Counted from the stretch's first letter, positions 29,086 to 38,227 are shown. The stretch: 64,000 nt of DNA from Candidatus Accumulibacter necessarius (GCA_017302435.1 JAFLDL010000019.1:19963-83962); one strand, 5' to 3'. A program made the numbers and translations. Notes: generated by a model from the sequence alone, not told the origin.

Positions 29086-32000
29086 AGATCGAACAGATCG
29101 ACCTCAAGGCGTATGGCCATTTCACCAACCGGCGCCTGCTGCTGGACGGTGGCGCCCCTCTCCACATCGTCTGCGGGCCGAACGAAGCCGGCAAGACGAC
29201 GCTCTGGCGGGCAATCAACGGTGCCCTGTTCGGGATCCCCGAGACCACCCGCGATGGCCATCTGCACACGAACCCGAAACTGCGGGTGGGGCTCGCCTTG
29301 TCGTCGCGGGCAGGTGACCGGCTGGCGGTGATGCGCCGCAAGGGTCGCGTCAATACCCTGCTCAGGTACGACCCGGACACTGGCGCCGAGCTCCCGGAAG
29401 CCGTGCCTGAAGACCGGCTGCGCGACTGGCTCGGCGGCCTCGGTCAGGGGCTGTTCCTCGCCATGTTCAGCCTCGACCATGACGCCCTGGTGCGCGGCGG
29501 TGAAGCGCTGGCGCAAGGCAGGGGCGATGCCGGCGAAAGCCTCTTCGAAGCCGGCGCCGGTCTGACCTCGATCCGCGCATTGCGCAGCCGGCTCGATGGC
29601 GAGGCGGAAGCCCTGTTCAAGCCGCGGGCATCGAAATCGGCGATCTACCGGGCGCTGGCGGACTACGATGAAGCCCGGCGGCAGGCGAGAGATGCCTCGG
29701 TGCGACCGGTCGAGTGGACCGGAGCGAGGTCGGCGATGGAAGCGGCGAGCAAGCACTACGAGGATGCTCGGGGCGAGCAGGTTCGCCTGCAGAACGAAGC
29801 CCGCCGGCTGGAGCGACTGGCGGCCATCCTGCCGGACGTGGCCGCGCTCGAACTGGCGCAGCAGCAGCTCGCGGAGCTGACCAGCGTGCCGATGCTCCCG
29901 GCGTCCGCGCCGACCGAACGGGTGGCCGCGGTCACCAAAAGGACCGAAGCGCTCAGCGCCGAACGCACCGCCGCGCAGCGCTTGCAGCAGCACCAAGCTG
30001 AGTTGGCGGCGATCGAGATCAACGATGCCGTGCTCGCCGATGCCGAAGCCGTCGAGGCGATCCACCACGCCACCACCGCCTACCGCGAAGCGAACATCCA
30101 GGCGGCCAGGGCCGATGCCGCGATCGAAGCGGCACAGAGCGACTTTGATTTCGTCCTCAGACAAATTGCCGGTGACGAAAGGCCAGCCGATCCTCTGCAA
30201 TGGATCCCGGATCCGATCCGGACGGCGAAGATCCGCGCCTTGATTACCGCTGGCGCGACGCTCAAGGCCATGCACCAGGCGAATCTCAAGACTCGGCGCG
30301 AGAAGAAACTCGAGGTCGATCAGCTCGAAGCCGAAATCCGCAGCCTGGGGCAGGCGCATTGCGCCGACGATCTGGGCGCCTATCTCGACTCGATTGCCGA
30401 TGATGGCGATCCGCAAGCGCGAGCGCAACAGCTCGAGGACGAGGCGATGACGGCGGAAGCCCGGCTCAATGCCGAAGCCCGTGGATTGAAAATGTCCTCG
30501 GCCGAAGCCCTGGCCCGGAGCACGGTGCCGCTCGATGGCGAGCTTCAGTCCTGCAGATCGGAGGATGATGAACTGCGCCGCCGGACGCGCTCGATCCGTG
30601 AGTCGATCGAAAAGATCGAGAACGACCTCGCGGCCCTGCAGGGCGACATCAAGGGTCTGGAGGTCCGCGGCAGCGTCCCGACCAGGGAGGCCGTCGTCGG
30701 CGAGCGAGCAACGCGCAACGCGCTCTGGCTGGGGATTCGCCGCCATTTCATGCCGACCCCCGGTGAGCCCGTGCCGGCGGACCCGCCGCCGCCGGCAGAG
30801 CGCTACGAGCGTGCCGTCAGCAGCGCCGATGACGCCGCCGACGGACTGTTTGCCGATGCTGAACGAGCCACCCGTTACGCCGAGTTTCGGCTGCGTGAAT
30901 CCCAGATGCAGAACGCCCTTGGCCTGGCAAGGGAACGTGGCGCGTCGGTCGCCAGGGAACAGCAGGATCTCGATCAGCGCTGGGCCGCCTTGCTCGCGGC
31001 GCACAGCCTGCCTTGCCTGAAGATTGCCGAAGCGGTGCCATGGGTCGCCCGGCGGGAAGCCTTCCTGCAGAAGTTCGATGCCAGCCAGGCGAAGCGGCAG
31101 GAGGCACGGCAGCACCGCGAGCGGGTCCTGGAAATCCGTAGCCGGCTCGGCGAAATCTACGGCCTGATGAGCCTGCCCGCCCCGGTGGCGACCGAGCGGA
31201 TCTCCGAAACCCTGGCGCGGGCTCGTGGCATCGCCAAACGCCAGGCCGAGCAGCTGACCCAGCGACAAGTGAAGGCGACCCACCGGGCCCAGGCAGACGC
31301 CGCGATGAAGCACGCCGATGCCGCCGCATCGGCCAGTGGTACCCAGCTCGAAGAGTGGCAGGCCGAGTGGGCGGAAGCGATGGGCGCCATTCGTCTCGCC
31401 AGTGACGCCAGCGAAGCAGAAGCGAGTGCCCGACTGCAACAGTGGTCCGAGCTGACGCAGGCGTACGGCACACTGGCCCGATCGAGGATCGAGCAACGCA
31501 ACGCCCGGGTACAGATCGACGACTACGAGTCCCGTCTGGCCAGGACGTGGCAGCGCGTCCGGGGCGAGAGGCTGCCGGCCGATGGCCGCAGCCAAGATGT
31601 CCTGGCCGGCGATCTGTATCGCGAACTCACCTTGACACGCTCAAGGCAGGAGAAGAAGAACACGCTGATCCAGCAGATCGCCGATGATCAGCAGGCCGTC
31701 GCCGAAGGTCGCCAGGCCGCCGAGGAAGCCATGCGCATCATCGACAGGCTGCTGGTCCAGGCCGGCTGCCGCACGATCGAAAGCCTCGAACTGGTTGAGG
31801 GACAGAGCGCGCAACGGGCTGCACTGGTGACCCAGGTCCGCGAAATCGAAGCTCGGCTCGTCCAGTCCGCCGGCCTGCCGCTGGCAGAAGCGCTCAGGCA
31901 GGCCGCAGGCCAGGATCCCGATGTCGTGGCCGAGGCGCTGGCCCGCAACCTGCAGCACAGCGAACAGAACGCAGCCGACGTGCAGCAGCGGCATGCGGCT

Positions 32001-32594
32001 TACCTCACTGCCAGGCAGACGTTCGAGAAAATGGATGGATCCGCGCTGGCTGCCGATGCGCAACAAATGACAGCACAGCACGCGGCGCGAATTGCCGAGC
32101 TCGGTGCCGACTACGCGGCGTCGCGGATTGCCTCGGCGGTGCTGGCGCAGGTCATCGACACTTACCAGAAGCGTAACCAGGGACCGCTGATCGAGCAGGC
32201 ATCGAAGCGCTTTGCCACCATCACCGCCGGCCGCTACACCGGTGTCGTGGTCGACTACGACGAAGACCGGCAGATTCTCAAGGCGGGACGCGCCGACGGC
32301 GAACGCCTGACCATGGCGCAGTTGAGCACAGGTCGCCGCGATCAGCTTTTCCTCGCCTTGCGGCTGGCGGCGATCGAGGGGCATCTGGACAACGGGGAAC
32401 CCCTGCCGGTCATTGTCGATGACATCATGATCCAGTTCGACGACGAAGCGGCGGCGGCGACCTTCAAGGTGCTGGCCGACCTGTCGCAACGAACGCAGGT
32501 GCTTTTCCTGACGCACCACGAACACCTGCTCGAGGTCGCCGAAGCTTCGATTGGCTCTGGCGCTTACCAGGCGCATCATCTGTTAACGCAATAG
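29082..32594 (+). CDS. yhaN: YhaN/SbcC-like coiled-coil ATPase
   Basis: 1170 aa. Walker A is GPNEAGKTTLWRAIN near residue 30. The long middle is predicted coiled coil (many Ala/Glu/Arg heptads). The C-terminal lobe has the signature-like MAQLSTGRRDQLFLALRLA, Walker B VIVDDIMIQFDD and LFLTHHEHLLE. It is the Rad50-like partner of YhaO and drives ATP-dependent opening of DNA ends. It overlaps yhaO by four bases. The last 45 codons and about 35 bases past the stop are duplicated in a decayed form at 34.7 kb. Confidence 0.88.
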   Translation: MKIEQIDLKAYGHFTNRRLLLDGGAPLHIVCGPNEAGKTTLWRAINGALFGIPETTRDGHLHTNPKLRVGLALSSRAGDRLAVMRRKGRVNTLLRYDPDTGAELPEAVPEDRLRDWLGGLGQGLFLAMFSLDHDALVRGGEALAQGRGDAGESLFEAGAGLTSIRALRSRLDGEAEALFKPRASKSAIYRALADYDEARRQARDASVRPVEWTGARSAMEAASKHYEDARGEQVRLQNEARRLERLAAILPDVAALELAQQQLAELTSVPMLPASAPTERVAAVTKRTEALSAERTAAQRLQQHQAELAAIEINDAVLADAEAVEAIHHATTAYREANIQAARADAAIEAAQSDFDFVLRQIAGDERPADPLQWIPDPIRTAKIRALITAGATLKAMHQANLKTRREKKLEVDQLEAEIRSLGQAHCADDLGAYLDSIADDGDPQARAQQLEDEAMTAEARLNAEARGLKMSSAEALARSTVPLDGELQSCRSEDDELRRRTRSIRESIEKIENDLAALQGDIKGLEVRGSVPTREAVVGERATRNALWLGIRRHFMPTPGEPVPADPPPPAERYERAVSSADDAADGLFADAERATRYAEFRLRESQMQNALGLARERGASVAREQQDLDQRWAALLAAHSLPCLKIAEAVPWVARREAFLQKFDASQAKRQEARQHRERVLEIRSRLGEIYGLMSLPAPVATERISETLARARGIAKRQAEQLTQRQVKATHRAQADAAMKHADAAASASGTQLEEWQAEWAEAMGAIRLASDASEAEASARLQQWSELTQAYGTLARSRIEQRNARVQIDDYESRLARTWQRVRGERLPADGRSQDVLAGDLYRELTLTRSRQEKKNTLIQQIADDQQAVAEGRQAAEEAMRIIDRLLVQAGCRTIESLELVEGQSAQRAALVTQVREIEARLVQSAGLPLAEALRQAAGQDPDVVAEALARNLQHSEQNAADVQQRHAAYLTARQTFEKMDGSALAADAQQMTAQHAARIAELGADYAASRIASAVLAQVIDTYQKRNQGPLIEQASKRFATITAGRYTGVVVDYDEDRQILKAGRADGERLTMAQLSTGRRDQLFLALRLAAIEGHLDNGEPLPVIVDDIMIQFDDEAAAATFKVLADLSQRTQVLFLTHHEHLLEVAEASIGSGAYQAHHLLTQ

Positions 32595-32658
32595 CGCAGG
32601 AAAGTGATTCGGCATGCTGGCTCACCGAGGGAAGCGGCTGGAGGCGCAGCAGCGCTGC

Positions 32659-32742
32659 CGGCTTGCTCAGGACATCCGTACACGGCTCGACAACTGCTCG
32701 GAGCCACAACCCGATATCGCCTTGCTCAAGCCGGGCGATTTC
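32659..32742 (+). pseudogene. Uma2-family (DUF820) remnant
   Basis: The plus frame reads RLAQDIRTRLDNCSEPQPDI followed by ALLKPGDF, the conserved core of the Uma2/DUF820 PD-(D/E)XK family (SEPQPDIALL). Nothing on either side continues the domain, so this is a fragment. It lies in the 180-base gap between yhaN and thpR. Confidence 0.5.
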
Positions 32743-32776
32743 GGACAATGCACAGGCCGCTCCGCGATGAAACCGT

Positions 32777-33376
32777 CTAATCCCTGCTTTTGGCGCAGGT
32801 TGAGCGGACTCTGGCGAGCGGGAACTCGGCAATGGTCCGATAGGACGACCCGTGCGGCGACGGGGTCGAGCGCGCCAGGACGAACTGCCGGTTGCTCCAG
32901 GCAATCGGTTCGCACTCCGGTAATTCGGCATTGAGGGCGACCAGCTTGCGCACGAGCGTGACATGCGGGATGAAGGTTCGCCGGGCATCGGCCACGGCGA
33001 ATCCGGCGGCCGACAATGCCGCGGTGAGGGCGGCCGACAGGGCGGCGAGCGCCGCTGGCGGAACGCTGCAACCGGCGTGGAAGATGCGGTTGTGGCGCCA
33101 GAGGCCGAAGCGGTCCAGCGTCAGGTCGAAGGCTTCGCAGCGCACCGCGCGCGCCGCGCGCTCCAGATCCGGCAGACGTTCGATCGCCACGTCGCCGATG
33201 AAGGTCAGGGTCAGGTGGATGGATTCCTGACGTGTCGCTCGCCCGCCGGCCCTTGTGGCAACGGAATCGGCGACATCCGCCAGATACCGCGCGACTTCCG
33301 GCTGCGGCCACAGGGCGAAGAAGACACGGGCCTGCTCCGGCCGCGCACCAGGTTGCTGGCCGCTCTCAGAGCACAC
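32777..33376 (-). CDS. thpR: RNA 2',3'-cyclic phosphodiesterase
   Basis: 199 aa of the 2H phosphoesterase family (2'-5' RNA ligase type). The two HxT motifs are HLTLTFIG (about residue 53) and HVTLVRK (about 142). The N-terminus has the usual ARVFFALWP. The start is GTG 33376, which overlaps the end of the ispF remnant by 11 bases. It hydrolyses 2',3'-cyclic phosphate ends of RNA in vitro; cellular role is uncertain. Confidence 0.88.
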   Translation of the reverse strand: MCSESGQQPGARPEQARVFFALWPQPEVARYLADVADSVATRAGGRATRQESIHLTLTFIGDVAIERLPDLERAARAVRCEAFDLTLDRFGLWRHNRIFHAGCSVPPAALAALSAALTAALSAAGFAVADARRTFIPHVTLVRKLVALNAELPECEPIAWSNRQFVLARSTPSPHGSSYRTIAEFPLARVRSTCAKSRD

Positions 33377-33662
33377 GTTCGACGAGCACCACCGCCTGCG
33401 CCTCGATCGCTTCCTGGCGCCCGAGATAGCCGAGCTTCTCGTTGGTCTTGCCCTTGATATTCACGGAATCGGGCGAAATTCCCAGGTCGACCGGGGCATT
33501 CGCCACCATCGCCGCCGCATGCGGGGCGAGCTTCTTCTGCTGGGCGATGATGGTTGCGTCGACGTTCGCCGGCCGCCAGCCGCGTTCGGCCAGCAGGGCG
33601 ACGGCGGCGCGCAACAGCACGCGGCTGTCGGCGCCCTGGTAGCGCGGGTCGCTGCCGAGGTC
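33366..33662 (-). pseudogene. ispF: Truncated ispF (C-terminal 98 codons)
   Basis: The frame ending at 33366 encodes DPRYQGADSRVLLRAAVALL, ANVDATIIAQQKKLAPH and VNIKGKTNEKLGYLGR, the C-terminal part of 2-C-methyl-D-erythritol 2,4-cyclodiphosphate synthase. The N-terminal 55-60 residues with the catalytic DxH metal site are absent: upstream of about 33662 the frame becomes unrelated. On the other strand a different coding fragment begins at about 33681, so a rearrangement joint lies here. The enzyme is normally essential in this pathway, so another ispF must exist or the joint is an assembly error. Confidence 0.8.
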
Positions 33663-33680
33663 GCTGGCGTCTGCCGCTTC

Positions 33681-33945
33681 TGGGTCAGCTGCCGCCTCGA
33701 CGAGCAGGACGAGGAAGAATACCGGCTGATCCTGCCGCGCGAGCGCGCGACGCGCACGGTTGCCGATCACAGGCTGATCTGGGGCCTGCTGGCACTGGCG
33801 GTGGCCTGGCTGATCGCGTCGCGCATCAGCCGCACGCTCAAGGCCTTGGCCATCGTCGATCGCATCGCCGGCCTGCATGACGGAAGGCTGGGACTGCTGC
33901 CCAATCCCAGCGACGGACTGCTGGCGCGGCTGGCGATTCCCCTGT
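33681..33945 (+). pseudogene. Fragment of an unidentified membrane protein
   Basis: The plus frame reads EYRLILPRERATRTVADHRL, then IWGLLALAVAWLIASRIS (a probable membrane helix) and SDGLLARLAIPL. It has no start, and it stops making sense at about 33945. It abuts the ispF remnant in opposite orientation. Family not recognised. Confidence 0.4.
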
Positions 33946-33974
33946 GTTCGGGCGGACAAACACCGCACCAGGCT

Positions 33975-34610
33975 TTACTTCCCGGCCGGTGGAAACTTCG
34001 CGTCAATATCGGCCATCATCTTTTCCAGAGCAGCCGCCAGCGCCTGCGACAGGGAGGCGGCAAACGACTCCGACGTCGCGGCGAAAGCGATTCCCGCCGA
34101 ACCCTCGCCGGCATAGTGCCGGCTGAAAACTTCGCCGGAACTGTCGGTCACCTTCACCACCAGCGAAACCTGTCCGGTGTACGATAAATACATGTCGCAG
34201 AAGACATTCAGAATATCGCCGCCCATGACGATGCTTCCGACTTCCGGCGGCGATTTCGCCTCTCCTTGCACTACAGTGAAGCCACGATTCTTAAGCTCCA
34301 GTGCTATGGCCTCGGTTATCCAAGCCGTTACACTGTTTTTTGAAACGACATCGGCGGTACGCATCCCGTAGGCGTTGCGGACCGTTCCGACCACTTTCTT
34401 GTCGGAACGCTCGTCGGCAAATTGGCGCAGATGGATTTTTGTTTCGCGGGCCACTGGGGAAACCGCCTTCGCCACCGCCACCTTCGCCTCGCCTTCGGGA
34501 GAGGGAGGATATACGAGCGTCGCTTCTCGCGTTCCAAATGCGCAACCCGCCAGCAGTCCAGCCAGCAAAATGCATGTCGTCAGCCTGCCGGCACAAATAA
34601 TCCCCTTCAT
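33975..34610 (-). CDS. YajG-like lipoprotein
   Basis: 211 aa. The signal peptide MKGIICAGRLTTCILLAGLL ends in a lipobox (LLAGC), so it is a predicted lipoprotein. The mature part has IHLRQFADERSDKKVVGTVR, GMRTADVVSKNSVTAWITEA and GDILNVFCDMYLSYTGQVSL, the pattern of the YajG/DUF799-like lipoprotein group that resembles LPS-assembly or flagellar assembly factors. Function is unknown. ATG 34610 has GGGGAG 9 bases upstream. It lies alone between two debris regions. Confidence 0.8.
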   Translation of the reverse strand: MKGIICAGRLTTCILLAGLLAGCAFGTREATLVYPPSPEGEAKVAVAKAVSPVARETKIHLRQFADERSDKKVVGTVRNAYGMRTADVVSKNSVTAWITEAIALELKNRGFTVVQGEAKSPPEVGSIVMGGDILNVFCDMYLSYTGQVSLVVKVTDSSGEVFSRHYAGEGSAGIAFAATSESFAASLSQALAAALEKMMADIDAKFPPAGK

Positions 34611-34724
34611 GGTGTTTTTCTCCCCGTTGCGCACGCCGAGCCCTGCGCCATCCCCGACAAACATCCGGTTCTACAAACCAGTGTCTCAGTGTACCCCTAT
34701 CGGGGCCTGGCAAGGTTAACGGTG

Positions 34725-34856
34725 ACCTTCAAGGTGCCGGCCGACCTGTCGCAGCGGACACAGGTCCTGTTCCTGACGCACGACGAATATCTGCTCGATG
34801 TCTCCGAGGCGTCGATTGGTGCCGGTGCCCACCAGGCGCACGATCTGTCAACGTGA
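34725..34856 (+). pseudogene. Copy of the 3' end of yhaN
   Basis: Encodes TFKVPADLSQRTQVLFLTHD and on to HQAHDLST, against TFKVLADLSQRTQVLFLTHH in yhaN at 32460-32594. Similarity continues for about 35 bases past the stop. There is no upstream part of the gene. Confidence 0.85.
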
Positions 34857-34905
34857 TTGGCACGGCCGCGATAGCGAATCGGGCATGCCCGGCCAACGAG
34901 GTTGT

Positions 34906-35733
34906 TCAGCGAAACGCCACCGACCGGATCGCTGACGGTGTGGACGATGGTGCTTGCCAAAGGCGGTGCTCGGTTCCGCCGTCCGGCCGGTACAGATCGC
35001 CCAGTTCCTGATCGCTCACCCTGGCCAGCGGCAGATCAAACGCGATCTGCCCGTGCCTGAGGCCGATCACCCGTTCTGCCAGCAGTGGCAGGAGGGCGGG
35101 GTTATGCACAACGGTGATCAGCGTTGCCTGTCGCGCAGCCTTGACCAGCAGATGGCAAACCTCGGCGGCGGCTGACGGATCGAGGGCGGCGGTCGGCTCG
35201 TCGGCGAGAATCAGGCGCGGCCGCTGCATCAGGAGGCGGGCAATTGCCACCTTCTGCTTCTCACCGCCGGAGAGCCGGTCGGCCCGCGTCCTGGCGTGCG
35301 CCAGGAGGCCCACGGCATGCAGGGAGGTCTCGGCACTGGCGACCTCCGGCGGCGGGTAACAACGTGTCCAGCTGCGCCAGCCGGTGACCCGGCCAAGCGA
35401 TCCGATGAGCACGTTCTCCAGCGCCGACAGCCGGGCGACCAGGTGCAAACCCTGCAGGACCTGGCCGACTTCCTGCCGCAGTAACCGCAATTCAGCAGCG
35501 GGCAAGGGTTCTTCCAGCGCCCGGCCGAGGACTTCGGCCGTGCCTTGGGCCGGTGGCATGAAGCCGCTGAGGAGTCGCAGCAGAGTCGTCTTGCCGGCGC
35601 CATTGTGTCCGACGATGGCGACCCGTTCGCCCTCGGCGACGACCAGCTCGTCGATCGCCAGCAGCGTGCGATCGCCTGCGCTGCAGGCCAGCGACTTCAG
35701 AGCGATGGCGGCAGAGGATGGCGCAGCATTCAT
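34906..35733 (-). CDS. phnC: Phosphonate-type ABC transporter ATPase
   Basis: 275 aa. Walker A is VGHNGAGKTTLLRLL, the signature is RLSGGEKQKVAIARLL and Walker B LILADEPTAALD. A PhnC-like ATPase for an organophosphorus or related oxyanion importer. ATG 35733 overlaps the stop of phnE (ATGA), giving the order phnD-phnE-phnC. No C-P lyase or phosphite dehydrogenase gene lies in the window, so the ligand is open: phosphonate, phosphite or phosphate esters. Confidence 0.85.
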   Translation of the reverse strand: MNAAPSSAAIALKSLACSAGDRTLLAIDELVVAEGERVAIVGHNGAGKTTLLRLLSGFMPPAQGTAEVLGRALEEPLPAAELRLLRQEVGQVLQGLHLVARLSALENVLIGSLGRVTGWRSWTRCYPPPEVASAETSLHAVGLLAHARTRADRLSGGEKQKVAIARLLMQRPRLILADEPTAALDPSAAAEVCHLLVKAARQATLITVVHNPALLPLLAERVIGLRHGQIAFDLPLARVSDQELGDLYRPDGGTEHRLWQAPSSTPSAIRSVAFR

Positions 35734-36623
35734 AACAGGGCCTTGCGGATGCGCCGGCTGAGGGCGTCGAAGGTGGTGACGAGCAGGAAAACGACGAGCA
35801 GTACGGTCGACAGCCTTCCCCACTGAAAGAGCGAGGTCGCTTCAGAGATCAGCAGGCCGAGTCCGCCGGCGCCGATGATGCCGAGGATCGTCGAGTCGCG
35901 GATATTGAATTCCCAGATGTACAGGTGGCTGGAAACGAACTGTGGCAGGACGGCCGGCCAGATGGCGTTGAAGAATACCTGCACCGGTCCGGCGCCGACG
36001 CTGCGCACGGCGTTGATTGCCGCCATGTCGAGGGTCTCAATGGATTCGGCGAAGAGCTTGCCGTAGCTGCCCAGCGAATGCAGGGCAATGGCCAGAATGC
36101 CCGCCGTCGGCCCGAGACCGACGATGCCGACCAGGACCAGCCCGAAAACCAGCGTGTGAATCGACCGCGTCACGTCGAGCAGGCCCTTGGCCAGCCAGGC
36201 CAGCGGCCGTGGCGCCGAGAGGTTGCGCGCGGTCAGCACGGCAAGCGGCAGGGCGAGGATGGCGCCCAGCAGGGAGCCCAGTGTGGCGATGCGGATGGTC
36301 GTCCAGGTCGCCTCAGCGAGCGCGGCCAGGTGGTTCCGCTCGACTTCCTGGCGGTTCTCGACGCGCAGCAGGTTGCCGTCATCGCTGCGATACTCCAGCT
36401 GCGGGTTGCCGAACCAGACGTCGACGAAGCTCGGTCGGGCGAACTCCCCTGCCGTCTTCACCAGGTTGGCCAGCGGATTGCGCCCCAGCGACAACTCGTT
36501 TTCGGCCAGCAGCGAAACGACACAGGCGGCTACGAGCAGCGCATAGGCCAGCGCCAGCCCGAGGAAGCCGAGGCGACCACCGAAGTGGTCTCCCAAGCGA
36601 GGCGGTGGGGCGAGCACCGTCAT
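35730..36623 (-). CDS. phnE: Phosphonate-type ABC transporter permease
   Basis: 297 aa with six or so helices and the inner-membrane permease signature GSYGKLFAESIETLDMAAIN followed by GAGGLG. The N-terminal region has a long periplasmic loop (FVDVWFGNPQLEYRSDDGN) between the first two helices. ATG 36623 overlaps phnD's TGA in a TGATG junction; a GTG at 36626 is an alternative. Confidence 0.87.
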   Translation of the reverse strand: MTVLAPPPRLGDHFGGRLGFLGLALAYALLVAACVVSLLAENELSLGRNPLANLVKTAGEFARPSFVDVWFGNPQLEYRSDDGNLLRVENRQEVERNHLAALAEATWTTIRIATLGSLLGAILALPLAVLTARNLSAPRPLAWLAKGLLDVTRSIHTLVFGLVLVGIVGLGPTAGILAIALHSLGSYGKLFAESIETLDMAAINAVRSVGAGPVQVFFNAIWPAVLPQFVSSHLYIWEFNIRDSTILGIIGAGGLGLLISEATSLFQWGRLSTVLLVVFLLVTTFDALSRRIRKALL

Positions 36624-37489
36624 CACTTGGCCTGCAGCTTGCCGGTTGCGAGGCCGGCGTCGCGGATCGGCTTGTAGAAGGTGTTGTCACGGCTGACAAA
36701 GCCGGTGTAATGCGGCGGCAGCAGGGCGGGGTTGGTCTTCAGCGCATTGCCGACGTCGGTCAGTGCGGCCTGCAGGCGGGCCACGAAGGCCTTGTCGGCG
36801 TACAGCGCCTTGCTGACGGCGACGGCGTCGTTTGGCAGCGGCGCCGATTGCCAGAAAATCCGGGATTGGTCGGCCTTGATCAGGCCCTGTTCGATCATCG
36901 CGTTGCGGTTGCGGTTGTAGTCGGCGCCAGCATCCAGCAGCCCCTGCGTGACCTGCGTTTCGATCGCCTGGTGCCTGGTGTGCAGCGTTTTGGCGAAATA
37001 GGTGTCCGGGTTGATCCCCTGGGTCATGAAGTAATGCAGCGGAATCAGGTAACCCGAAGTCGATCCCTTGTCGCCGAAGGCAAAGGTTCTGCCCTTGAGA
37101 TCGGCGACGCTGTGGATGCCGGAATTCGGATGGGTGACCATGATCGCGAAATACTCGGGCTTGCCGTCGTAGAGGATGGTCGAGACGACCTGGGCGCCCG
37201 CCTCGTTGTTCGCCAGCACGTAGCCCCACGGTCCCATAAGGGCCATGTCGGTTTCACCGTTGGCGAGCGACTTGGCGAGACCCTCCCAGCTATCGACAGT
37301 GCGCAGTTCGACCGGGCGATCGAGCCGGGCTGAAAGGTAATTGGCGAGTGGGCGGTAGGTGGCATCGTTTCTATCCTTGTCGGGCTGAAAGAGGCCAACG
37401 CCGAACTTCAGTGGCGGCTCGGCAGCCAGTGTCCCGTTTGCCAGCAGGGTGGTGAGGAGAATGGCGAGAAGGCGGCAGAAGCGCTGCAT
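36623..37489 (-). CDS. phnD: Phosphonate-type periplasmic binding protein
   Basis: 288 aa. The signal peptide (LLAILLTTLLANGTLAA) is followed by LKFGVGLFQPDK, MALMGPWGYVLANNEAGAQV, GRTFAFGDKGSTSGYLIPL and GADYNRNRNAMIEQ, the PhnD fold and ligand loop. It delivers the substrate to PhnE/PhnC. ATG 37489 is chosen because the longer frame lacks a signal peptide. The Shine-Dalgarno is weak (CCTCGAACACC before the start). Confidence 0.87.
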   Translation of the reverse strand: MQRFCRLLAILLTTLLANGTLAAEPPLKFGVGLFQPDKDRNDATYRPLANYLSARLDRPVELRTVDSWEGLAKSLANGETDMALMGPWGYVLANNEAGAQVVSTILYDGKPEYFAIMVTHPNSGIHSVADLKGRTFAFGDKGSTSGYLIPLHYFMTQGINPDTYFAKTLHTRHQAIETQVTQGLLDAGADYNRNRNAMIEQGLIKADQSRIFWQSAPLPNDAVAVSKALYADKAFVARLQAALTDVGNALKTNPALLPPHYTGFVSRDNTFYKPIRDAGLATGKLQAK

Positions 37490-37640
37490 GGTGTTCGAGG
37501 TCTCCGAGAATTCTAGCGATGGTGTCGACGGCCATCCTGTCATGGCCGGTGATGTCCAGGTGGCCATTCTGAACGATATCAGGGGCGGGCGGCGGCCAAT
37601 GCTGGGCCATTGGTCGCGCCGACGGCGCCATTCCTTACAC

Positions 37641-37740
37641 CGCGACGTCGCCGGGCTGCGGATGCCAGGACAGTGGCCTGGGCCAGCGACGAACTGAAGC
37701 GCAGCCAGAGCCGGCGTAGCGTTCTTTCCCCCGCCAGGAC
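37641..37740 (-). pseudogene. Copy of the 3' end of the Tat FAD oxidase gene
   Basis: Minus frame reads VLAGERTLRRLWLRFSSSLA, against VLAAERTLRRLGLRFSSSLA at 42465-42524. The stop of the parent is read through here, yet similarity extends past it, to 37641 against 42425. Confidence 0.85.
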
Positions 37741-37758
37741 GCTTCCGGTCCAGCCCAT
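37731..37758. repeat. 28-bp dispersed repeat, copy B
   Basis: Matches 15673-15700 on the same strand with one mismatch. It abuts the FAD oxidase remnant. Confidence 0.6.
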
Positions 37759-38227
37759 CGTGAACGTGACGCCGTCGGTATCTCGAATGCGTGATTCTCG
37801 CGCATGCCGTTGCCCGCGCTCGATGCGCCGAGGGTAGTCACGATTTTCGGGAAGGCGCCAACAACACTTCACCTGGGGCAACGACTCGACTATGTCTTCG
37901 GTTCGAACGGGCGTCAGCATCTCAAGCTGAACGATAACCTTGCCCGGGCTTGCCCAAAACCTCGTCCCAAGCAGAGCGCTCTCCGCGCCGGGAAAGGCTC
38001 GCCTACCGATCGTCGCGGAGAGCCAACGCCCTCTCAACAGCCTCCTGACTGACCCTTCACCTTCCTCGCTGACACCCTGCTCGCCACCCGCAATCTGACC
38101 GCGCAGGTGGCGAAAGCGGTCCCTACCGGCCAACAGCCTCGATTCGGCTGGGTCATGCGTCAGGGCTGTTGGACAAGGCTTCAACTTGACCAGGAGATTG
38201 AGAGGGTCCTATAATCGGCCGCCTTGT

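Larger units (their letters stand above)
37490..38227. other. Debris region upstream of tRNA-Met
   Basis: 738 bases between phnD and the tRNA. It holds a degraded copy of the 3' end of the FAD oxidase gene (37641-37740), a 28-base repeat, and an open minus frame (37579-38184) with text such as LLGTRFWASPGKVIVQLEML that belongs to no family I recognise. Confidence 0.5.

Noticed and set aside
37579-38184. 201-codon minus-strand ORF as a gene
   Set aside because: It runs through the tail copy of the FAD oxidase and a repeat, so it is a chance open frame over debris.
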